Source: Micromonospora polyrhachis (lineage in GTDB: Bacteria; Actinomycetota; Actinomycetes; Mycobacteriales; Micromonosporaceae). From it: 64,000 nucleotides of DNA. The stretch lies in NCBI RefSeq assembly GCF_014203835.1, contig NZ_JACHJW010000001.1, forward strand, positions 5,778,501-5,842,500. The letters are read 5' to 3'. Shown piece by piece: positions 57,705 to 64,000 of the stretch (positions within the stretch are counted from its first letter, which is position 1; the number at the start of each line of letters is the position of its first letter). A program made the translations under genes and the position numbers. Below the pieces are notes generated by a model. That model ran no database searches. It was given only the letters and a program-made list of their open reading frames with translations, and was not told the origin of the DNA.

Positions 57705-58313
57705 TCAGCGCGGTGACGAGGGCCCCTTCGGCAGTGTCCACGGGCTGACTCCGAGTCGGCCGGTCGTACCCAGGTCGAGGCCGCCGTCCACCGCCACCAC
57801 CTGCGGGCTCTGCCCGTCAGCAGGGGCGATCTCCAGGTAGGTGGCGGTCGTCGCGGTCACCGACGCGTCCGTCACCGTGTTGCGCCAGACTACGACGGCC
57901 GCTGCTGCCTGGCCGGGTGGCAACTCGACCGGCTTCGGTGCGCCGTCGAAGCCCGTGATGGACGAGGTGATGGCCGAGAAACCATCGAGGACGTCGATCG
58001 CCATGGGCTTGTGTTCCGCGTCAAGGACGCGGACCGCCGGATATCCGGTGACCTGGTATGGGTCGTTCCCGCAGTTGATCATCTCCAGGCGGGTCACCCG
58101 GAGTCCCATGGCGGCTTCGACCGGACCAGATTCGATCATTACGCCCGCTTCCGGGCAGGCGGGAGTCACGCTGGTGGGGGCGGCCGGAGGGGTAGCGGCA
58201 GGGGTCGGCGCGGGCGATTTCGTACACCCGGTCACGAGCACGGTGATCAGGATCAGTGGGCTGAAGAGCCGGATTGACGCTACTCGCCGGGTGCCGACGG
58301 ATGCCAAGTTCAC
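57705..58313 (-). CDS. DUF4232 lipoprotein
   Basis: The 202-residue secreted lipoprotein has a basic N-terminus, a hydrophobic stretch and the lipobox VLVTGC, so it is lipid-anchored outside the cell. The mature part has a Pro/Ala/Thr linker and the DUF4232 domain (GLRVTRLEMINCGN, YQVTGYPAVRVLD). The function is unknown. GTG at 58313 is preceded by GACAAT at six bases, which might be a leaderless promoter. Confidence 0.82.
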   Translation of the reverse strand: MNLASVGTRRVASIRLFSPLILITVLVTGCTKSPAPTPAATPPAAPTSVTPACPEAGVMIESGPVEAAMGLRVTRLEMINCGNDPYQVTGYPAVRVLDAEHKPMAIDVLDGFSAITSSITGFDGAPKPVELPPGQAAAAVVVWRNTVTDASVTATTATYLEIAPADGQSPQVVAVDGGLDLGTTGRLGVSPWTLPKGPSSPR

Positions 58314-58482
58314 CGGGTGATTGTCTCGGCCCGACCAGAGCGGCCTGCGGGAAGCCCCGGCCGGTGTTCGGTGCGGCACATCGGGCGTCGCCGACCGACC
58401 AGCCCCGGCCCGCGCCGGTGTGCCAACACCCCGGGCGGGAAATCCGCTCGCCCCCGGATCGTCGCGGGCCGACCATGGGTCG

Positions 58483-59106
58483 GTGAGCAGCGACAACCGC
58501 CAGATTCGAGCCGAGTACGACGATTCGACCCTCACCGTCTACCAGGCCTATCCGCCGCACATAGCCGAACCCACGGTAGAGCGAGGGGGATTCCCCGACT
58601 GGTACAACCGGGGCCGGATGACCTGGATCAAGCCGTCCTTCCGCTGGATGATGTATCGCTCCGGGTGGGCCACCAAGCCGGGGCAGGAACGGGTGCTGGC
58701 GATCCGGATCCGGCGTGACGGCTTCGAGTGGGCGTTGGCGCACGCCGCACTCAGCCACTTCGACCCGCAGCTACACGCCAGCCGGGATGCCTGGCGGAAG
58801 TCGCTGCGTGCGTCCCCGGTGCGGGTCCAGTGGGATCCGGAACGGGACCTGCACCTCGCCCCACTGTCGTACCGGGCGATCCAGGTGGGACTCTCCGGTC
58901 CGGCGGTCACCCGCTATGTCGACGACTGGGTGACCGCCGTCGAGGACGTCACCGACCTCGCTCACGAGATCCACACCCTGGTCCGACAGGGAGACCTGGC
59001 GCAGGCCGCCCGACTCCTGCCGGTCGAGCACGCCTATCCGCTGCCCCCACCACCTGCGATAGGTGCTCGTGTTCATGCACCTCGGCTCAGTAGGGTTTCC
59101 ACATGA
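58483..59106 (+). CDS. DUF4291 protein
   Basis: The 207-residue protein matches the DUF4291 family through IRAEYDDSTLTVYQAY, DWYNRGRMTWIKPSFRWMMY and the Trp/Tyr-rich core. The function is unknown. GTG at 58483 starts the conserved part; longer frames upstream look non-coding. The stop overlaps the ATG of the GNAT gene as ATGA. Confidence 0.85.
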   Translation: MSSDNRQIRAEYDDSTLTVYQAYPPHIAEPTVERGGFPDWYNRGRMTWIKPSFRWMMYRSGWATKPGQERVLAIRIRRDGFEWALAHAALSHFDPQLHASRDAWRKSLRASPVRVQWDPERDLHLAPLSYRAIQVGLSGPAVTRYVDDWVTAVEDVTDLAHEIHTLVRQGDLAQAARLLPVEHAYPLPPPPAIGARVHAPRLSRVST

Positions 59107-59591
59107 GGATCCGAGCCGCCGACGACGACCGGGACTGGCCGCAGATATTTCCGTTCTTCTCGCGAATCGTCGAGGACGGCGAGACGTACGCCTATCCCGA
59201 CGGGATGACCGCTGATACGGCCCGATCACTGTGGATGGAGCCGCCCCCGGGGCAGACCGTGGTGGCCGTACGCGGTGACCAGGTGGTGGGTTCGGCGAAG
59301 ATGGGGCCGAACCGCCCCGGGCGTGGTGCCCACGTGGCAACCGCCAGCTTCATGGTCGACGCGGCCCACCAGGGTACTGGCGTCGGCCGAGCATTGGGCA
59401 GCTATGCCGTCGAGTGGGCCCGTGCCGCCGGCTACCACGGCATGCAGTTCAACGCGGTGGTCGAGACGAACAGCGTCGCGGTACGCCTGTGGCTCTCCCT
59501 CGGTTTCGAGATCCTCGCCACCGTGCCGGAGGCGTTCGACCACCCGAGGTTCGGCCTCGTCGGCCTGCACGTGATGTACCAGAAGTTCTGA
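59103..59591 (+). CDS. GNAT-family N-acetyltransferase
   Basis: A 162-residue acetyltransferase. The acetyl-CoA site is in FMVDAAHQGTGVGRALGSYA, followed by NAVVETNSVAVRLWLSLGFEI. The substrate is unknown. The ATG overlaps the DUF4291 stop and also has TAGGGT (59091-59096) six bases upstream, so it may be made both by coupling and from its own leaderless message. Confidence 0.9.
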   Translation: MRIRAADDDRDWPQIFPFFSRIVEDGETYAYPDGMTADTARSLWMEPPPGQTVVAVRGDQVVGSAKMGPNRPGRGAHVATASFMVDAAHQGTGVGRALGSYAVEWARAAGYHGMQFNAVVETNSVAVRLWLSLGFEILATVPEAFDHPRFGLVGLHVMYQKF

Positions 59592-59612
59592 CCGGCACCC
59601 GGGGCGGTCCGC

Positions 59613-59981
59613 CTAGCCTGCGCTGCGGCGGATCGCCTCGGCCAGCGCCTCCGGGGTACGACCGACCAGCGCCGAGCCGTCGTCGAGGAGCAGGATCGGC
59701 CGCTGGATGAGTTCGGGTGCCTCGACCATCGCCTCGATCCAGCGGTGGGCGTTCGCCTCGTCGCGAGGCCACTGCGCCATGCCCCGCGTTGCCGCCGCCG
59801 GTTCGCCGGTGCGGCAGATGTCCCACGGTTGCGCGTCGAGGCGGCGCAACACCTCGGTCAACTCCGCGGCGGTCGGCGACTGCTCCAGGTAGGCCCGTAA
59901 CCGGTACGGCACGCGTGCCTCGTCCAGCGTGTTCCGCGCACCGGCACACTTCGAGCAGGACGGGTTGTTCCACAACTCCAT
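59613..59981 (-). CDS. ArsC/Spx-family thioredoxin-fold protein
   Basis: A 122-residue protein with the N-terminal redox motif CSKC and the ArsC/Spx fold. It resembles glutaredoxin-dependent arsenate reductases, but no ars genes are near, so a general thiol or regulatory role is equally possible. It converges with the GNAT gene and diverges from the RNA ligase. Confidence 0.85.
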   Translation of the reverse strand: MELWNNPSCSKCAGARNTLDEARVPYRLRAYLEQSPTAAELTEVLRRLDAQPWDICRTGEPAAATRGMAQWPRDEANAHRWIEAMVEAPELIQRPILLLDDGSALVGRTPEALAEAIRRSAG

Positions 59982-60126
59982 ACCACCGATCCTGCCAGCC
60001 GGTCCCGTCCGGCCGGAGCCGGCCCGGTGCGGCCAGCCGAGGGGAGCGGCGGCTATTCGGTGGACCGACGACGCTTGCGCCTCCTACAGTTCCGCGCAGC
60101 GTTTCATCGGTCATCGGGGGCAGGGT

Positions 60127-61965
60127 ATGCGGGTGCACTATCCACGTACGCCGCACCTGCCCTGGTCACCCGGGGCAGGGGCGGACGACGTACGGGCCGG
60201 GGACCTGTCCGGACTGGTCGGCCGGGAGGTGGTGGTCACCGAGAAGCTCGACGGCGAGAACACCACCATGTACGCCGACGGGCTGCACGCCCGCTCGTTG
60301 GACTCCGCGCACCATCCGTCCCGGGCCTGGGTGAAGGCCCTGCACGGCCGGATCGCGCGAACGATCCCCGACGGGTGGCGGGTGTGCGGGGAGAACCTCT
60401 ACGCCCGACACTCGATCGCCTACCACCAGTTGGAAAGCTGGTTCTACGCCTTCTCCGTCTGGACCGGCGAACACTGCCTGGACTGGGACCGGACGGTACG
60501 GTTCGCCCGCCGGCTGGGCGTACCGACCCCACCGGTGTTGTGGCGGGGCAACTTCGACGAGCGGGCCCTACGGAAACTGCGCCTGGACCGCACCCGCCAG
60601 GAGGGGTACGTCGTACGGACCGTCGACGGCTTCCACCGGGACGAGTTCGCCCAGCGGGTGGCCAAGTGGGTGCGGCCGGGGCACGTACAGACCGACGAAC
60701 ACTGGATGCTCGCCCCGGTCGTCGAGAACGGCCTGGGGGTGGCCGCCCCGCTGTGGGCGGTGCGCTCCGGAGCCGATCCAGGTCTGTCGTCGCTGCTCGC
60801 GGCGGTCGGCGTCGGTACCTCGGAACTGAGCGCGGCGGACGTACCGGAGCCGGTCGCGGTCGCGCGGGCCGAGGCAGGGCTGGTCGACGTCCGCACCCGG
60901 CTCGACCTGTTGGGTCGCTGCGGCGATACCCGGTTGGCCGGCGTGCTGGCGGCGCTGTTCCACGGCTGTCACCGATCCTGGTTGGCTCCCCGGCTGGTGG
61001 CTCCGCTCGGTATGCCGCTGGCCCGCCGGATCGCCGACCTGGTCGGGTTGCACACCCGGCTGCACCGGCCGTTTCCGGACAATGCGCGTCGAGCCGGCCT
61101 GGTCCGGTGGACCGCCGTCGCCGACCTGGGGGTGCTGCACGCGGTCGCCGCCGCCAGCCTGGCCGCCCGAGCTGTCGTCGATGGTTCAGCCCACGCCGAC
61201 CGCCGAGCTGTCGTCGACGGTTCAGCCCACGCCGACAGTCAAGACGCTGCCGACGCCCGGGAACAGGTCGACTGGTCCGCCCTGTACGCCGAGAAGGCGG
61301 GTCTGCTCGGCGAGACGCCGTTGGCGTCCCTCCGGACCGGACTACGGCAGGCGTTGCGCGGGTGCGCCGCCGACGCGGCGGACCGGTGCTGGGCCGAGGC
61401 ACGGGAGGCGTACGCGCTGGGGCGGGTGACCACCGCCGACTCGGCGGTAGCGGCGACCTGGCGGTGGCGCGACGGCGACTTTCCCCGGCTGGTCCTCATG
61501 GTGGGGCCCTCGGGCAGCGGAAAGAGCAGCCTGGCCCGGCGTCTGCCCGGCGTCGACGATGTCGTCTCCCTCGACGACCTGCGCGCCGCCCACGGTTCCC
61601 GGGCCGACCAACGGGCGAACGCGGCCATCCTGCACCACGGGCTACGCCAGCTCGACGATCTGCTGACCGATCGGCGAACCGTGGTCTGGGACGCCACCGC
61701 GCTGAACCGGCAGCAGCGTTCCCTGGTGCATGCCGTGGCCCGACGCCGCAACGCGTCGACCACCCACGCGGTCCTGCTGGTCCCTGAAGACGTGCTGATC
61801 CGGCGTAACGCCGAACGTCTCCACCAGGTGCCGTCAGCCGTGCTGGCCGCACAGCTACGGCGCTTCTGCCCGCCGTATCCGGGGGAGGCGCACCACACCT
61901 GGTATGTCGACGCGACTGGGGCGGTCCGCGACGTCGCCGGGACCCTGGCCGGCGAGGAGGACTGA
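60127..61965 (+). CDS. RNA ligase fused to polynucleotide-kinase-like domain
   Basis: The 612-residue RNA-repair enzyme has an N-terminal RNA ligase with the nucleotidyl lysine K40 in EKLDGEN, then WFYAFSVW, EGYVVR and the final-motif lysine in VAKWVRPGH, so all covalent nucleotidyltransferase motifs are present. A helical middle region carries a 12-residue duplication containing AVVDGSAHAD. The C-terminal kinase has P-loop GPSGSGKSS and VVWDATALNRQQRS, as in T4 Pnkp-type kinases. It should prepare 5' ends and seal RNA. The next gene starts one base after its stop, implying a joint operon. Confidence 0.9.
   Translation: MRVHYPRTPHLPWSPGAGADDVRAGDLSGLVGREVVVTEKLDGENTTMYADGLHARSLDSAHHPSRAWVKALHGRIARTIPDGWRVCGENLYARHSIAYHQLESWFYAFSVWTGEHCLDWDRTVRFARRLGVPTPPVLWRGNFDERALRKLRLDRTRQEGYVVRTVDGFHRDEFAQRVAKWVRPGHVQTDEHWMLAPVVENGLGVAAPLWAVRSGADPGLSSLLAAVGVGTSELSAADVPEPVAVARAEAGLVDVRTRLDLLGRCGDTRLAGVLAALFHGCHRSWLAPRLVAPLGMPLARRIADLVGLHTRLHRPFPDNARRAGLVRWTAVADLGVLHAVAAASLAARAVVDGSAHADRRAVVDGSAHADSQDAADAREQVDWSALYAEKAGLLGETPLASLRTGLRQALRGCAADAADRCWAEAREAYALGRVTTADSAVAATWRWRDGDFPRLVLMVGPSGSGKSSLARRLPGVDDVVSLDDLRAAHGSRADQRANAAILHHGLRQLDDLLTDRRTVVWDATALNRQQRSLVHAVARRRNASTTHAVLLVPEDVLIRRNAERLHQVPSAVLAAQLRRFCPPYPGEAHHTWYVDATGAVRDVAGTLAGEED
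61189..61260. repeat. 36-bp in-frame duplication in RNA ligase-kinase gene
   Basis: A 36-base unit encoding AVVDGSAHADRR-type sequence is present twice in the central linker region. Confidence 0.8.
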
Positions 61966-61966
61966 G

Positions 61967-64000
61967 ATGCGGACCAGCGAGGAGATCTACCACCGGATTC
62001 GCTGGGATCCGCGCTTCGACCCGGCCCGGTTCGTGCTCGGGATCAACGTACGCGGAGCCTCGCCCAAGCGGGTGCCGCTGCCCGCGTTCGTTCCGGGCGG
62101 CGACATTCCCTGGCACCGGGTCCTGTTCATCGAGGCGGACGGTGAGGTGGTCTGGGACCGGTCGGCGGGGGTGGACGACCTCGACTCGTCCCAGCTTGGC
62201 CGGGTCCGGCAGCCACGCCTGCTGCGGGCACCCCTGTTCACCGCCCGCTCGCCGTACGTCTGGGATCCGGTCGCGGGTTGGTGCCCGGCGGCGACCAGCC
62301 CGACTGGGCGGGTGGCGTCGGCGTCCCCGATGTCGGCGGCGCTGCGGGTGCTGACCTGGAACACGTTGTGGGACCGCTACGACAGCGACCGCATCGACAC
62401 CGCCCGGCGCAGGCCGCTGCTGCTGGCCGCGCTGGAACGCGCCGACGCGGACCTCATCGCGCTCCAGGAGGTCGAGGTAGACCTGCTCGCCCTGCTGGCC
62501 GGCAGCCCGTGGATCCGTTCCCGCTACGCCCTGACCACCGATCCCACGTCCCGTGAGGTCGACGGCGACGGCCTCCTGTTGCTCAGTCGACTGCCGGTAC
62601 GGGAAGCGGGCCGGCTGCCCCTCGGCCCGTACAAGGCCGTCGTGGCCATCACCGTGGAGTCGGCCGCCGGTCCGGTCGTGGTGGCCACGACCCATCTCAC
62701 CAGCGACCATGCCGACGATGGTCCGGGTCGGCGGGACGTCGAACTGGCCCGGGTCGCCGAGGCGCTGACCACGGTGGACACCAACCTCATCCTGGTGGGC
62801 GACTTCAACGACGGTGGCGACCGACCCGCCGAGGCGCTGCGTCTGCGGGACGCGTGGACCGAGGTGTACGGGTCCGACGACCGCACCCCGACCTTCGACC
62901 CGCAGGCCAATCCGCTGGCGGCGGTCTCCTCGCTTTCCGGTCGGGCGGGGCGACTGGACCGCGTACTGCTGCGGGGGCCGGACCTGCGGGTCGCCGACGC
63001 GGCCGTACGGGGTGACTCGCCGGCCACCCCGGACAACCTGTTCGTGTCCGACCACTACGGCGTGGCCGTGGACGTGGTCGTTGGTGGGACCCCCGGGGGC
63101 AGCGACTACGCCGATGTCCTCGACGCCCATCCGACCGCCCGGACGGCGCTGGTCTGGCTTCCGCCGGAACAGCTCTGGTCGGCGATCCAGGAGATCCGTT
63201 CGGCGCATGACCCGCAACTGCACCGATGGCCGCCGCATGTCTCTGTGATGTTCGGATTCGTGCCGGAGGCCGACTTCGAGGCGGCGGTTTCGTTGCTGGT
63301 CGATGTCGTGGCGGAGATCGCCCCGTTTTCGGTGCTACTCCGGGGCGTACGCGCCTTTTCGCACGGCGACGACGCGACGGTCTGGCTCGATCCGGCAGCG
63401 GCCGGGGCAGCACCGTGGATCGGGCTACGGGACACGGTGGAACGGAGGTTCCCGCGCTGTCGTGGTCGTGGTGCGGGATTCGTGCCGCATCTGAGCCTCG
63501 GTCGGTCGCGGAAACCGGATCGGCTCGCCGCTGACTTCGAGGTGCGACTCGGCCACCATCGTGCCCAGGTGGGGGAGCTGGTCCTGTTGTCCCGGCGGGG
63601 TGTGGAGCCCATGCGCCCCCGGGCGACCGTCGCTCTCGGTACCGGAGCGGTGCGCTGGGTGGACCAGATCGGTGCCGTGGCTCCGATCGATGTTGTCGCC
63701 GGGACGGGCCGGGTCGAACGGCTAGTGGGACGACTACGGGACGCACTGCCGGATGCGGTCGTCCACGTCGTCGGATCTCGCCGGCTGGGCTGTGCGGTGG
63801 CCGGCGCGGATCTGGACCTGGTGGTGGCGCTGCCCGATTCGGTGGACCTGACCGAGCTGGCGGTACGGGTGGCAGCCGCGCTGCCGGCGGCGACCGACGT
63901 ACGACCGGTGGTCGGTGCCCGGGTGCCCGGCCTACGCCTACGCGTCGGCGACCTGGACGTGGACCTGGTCGTCGTCGCCACCGCGGGGATTCCCCCGGTC
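61967..64000 (+). CDS. Multidomain RNA-repair protein: MJ1316, EEP nuclease, 2H phosphoesterase, nucleotidyltransferase (partial)
   Basis: 678 codons are visible; the gene runs off the right edge. The first 80 residues match the MJ1316 (DUF504) RNA-end recognition domain (IYHRIRWDPRFD, RVLFIEADGEVVWDR). An exonuclease-endonuclease-phosphatase domain follows, with LIALQEVEV near 166, GDFND near 278 and SDHYG near 361. A 2H phosphoesterase domain has two H-x-S motifs (HVSVMFGF near 423, HLSLGR near 507). A nucleotidyltransferase domain begins at GSRRLGCAVAGADLDLVV near 602, poly(A)-polymerase-like. With the upstream ligase-kinase it makes a full RNA end-processing set. The start is ATG at 61967, one base after the ligase stop. 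Confidence 0.9.
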   Translation, partial: MRTSEEIYHRIRWDPRFDPARFVLGINVRGASPKRVPLPAFVPGGDIPWHRVLFIEADGEVVWDRSAGVDDLDSSQLGRVRQPRLLRAPLFTARSPYVWDPVAGWCPAATSPTGRVASASPMSAALRVLTWNTLWDRYDSDRIDTARRRPLLLAALERADADLIALQEVEVDLLALLAGSPWIRSRYALTTDPTSREVDGDGLLLLSRLPVREAGRLPLGPYKAVVAITVESAAGPVVVATTHLTSDHADDGPGRRDVELARVAEALTTVDTNLILVGDFNDGGDRPAEALRLRDAWTEVYGSDDRTPTFDPQANPLAAVSSLSGRAGRLDRVLLRGPDLRVADAAVRGDSPATPDNLFVSDHYGVAVDVVVGGTPGGSDYADVLDAHPTARTALVWLPPEQLWSAIQEIRSAHDPQLHRWPPHVSVMFGFVPEADFEAAVSLLVDVVAEIAPFSVLLRGVRAFSHGDDATVWLDPAAAGAAPWIGLRDTVERRFPRCRGRGAGFVPHLSLGRSRKPDRLAADFEVRLGHHRAQVGELVLLSRRGVEPMRPRATVALGTGAVRWVDQIGAVAPIDVVAGTGRVERLVGRLRDALPDAVVHVVGSRRLGCAVAGADLDLVVALPDSVDLTELAVRVAAALPAATDVRPVVGARVPGLRLRVGDLDVDLVVVATAGIPPV

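Noticed and set aside
59613-59981. Arsenic resistance operon
   Set aside because: Only one ArsC/Spx-like gene is present, with no arsR, arsB or acr3 nearby.

Overview
The window is high-GC actinobacterial DNA, most likely from a member of the Micromonosporaceae (Micromonospora or a close relative). The reasons are the GC-rich third codon positions, many GTG/TTG starts, the order rapZ-yvcK-whiA-gap-pgk-tpiA-secG, an opcA-zwf-pgi-tal-tkt block running towards it, an actinobacterial suf operon, and lineage-type genes (acVLRF1, AcnR-like TetR, DUF2630, TIGR04222). No rRNA, tRNA, CRISPR array or insertion sequence was seen.

Region 1 (1-10.7 kb, minus strand) is the edge of a nonribosomal peptide cluster: an MbtH helper, a C-A-T module fused to an approximately 830-residue LanB-like lantibiotic-dehydratase domain, a second C-A-T module with no terminator domain, and a kynurenine 3-monooxygenase-like flavoprotein cut by the left edge. 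The three large genes overlap by ATGA junctions. A 410-base relatively AT-rich stretch precedes the first synthetase and probably carries its promoter.

Region 2 (10.8-27.6 kb) is core metabolism. rapZ-yvcK-whiA is followed by gap-pgk-tpiA-secG on the plus strand. pgl-opcA-zwf-pgi-tal-tkt runs the other way, meets secG at strong hairpins, and supplies the pentose phosphate pathway and NADPH. ctaB diverges from tkt.

Region 3 (27.9-37.3 kb) holds a small unknown protein, an ATP-grasp enzyme, ctaA, and a complete suf operon (sufR-sufB-sufD-Rieske-sufC-sufS-sufU-sufT). sufR appears to be leaderless.

Region 4 (37.3-47.5 kb) is mixed: an AbiEi/DUF559-type protein, the ribosome-rescue release factor acVLRF1, a flavin/F420 oxidoreductase, a zinc metalloprotease, an ABC-F protein preceded by a structured leader with a six-codon leaderless reading frame, a TetR/alcohol dehydrogenase pair with an operator-like palindrome over the predicted -10, a small HTH protein, an enoyl-CoA hydratase-like protein and an ABC exporter.

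Region 5 (47.5-52.2 kb, minus strand) is a tight operon: an AcnR-like TetR, two paralogous membrane proteins ending in Gly/Cys tails, a DUF692 (MbnB/TglH/BufB-class) enzyme, a small partner protein and an SDR. It looks like a post-translational cysteine-modification system acting on membrane-anchored tails.

Region 6 (52.3-64 kb) has a nitrilase-family hydrolase, a HAD hydrolase, a RIO kinase behind a hairpin leader with an upstream reading frame, DUF2630, a CYP152-type peroxygenase with an SDR, a DUF4232 lipoprotein, DUF4291, a GNAT and an ArsC-like protein. It ends in an RNA-repair pair: an RNA ligase-kinase, then a multidomain MJ1316-EEP-2H-nucleotidyltransferase protein cut by the right edge.

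Two themes recur. At least eight starts have a TANNNT hexamer 6-7 bases upstream, which suggests leaderless transcription. Short tandem repeats whose unit length is a multiple of three occur at linkers and gene ends. All functions are inferred from sequence motifs read by eye; no database search was run.
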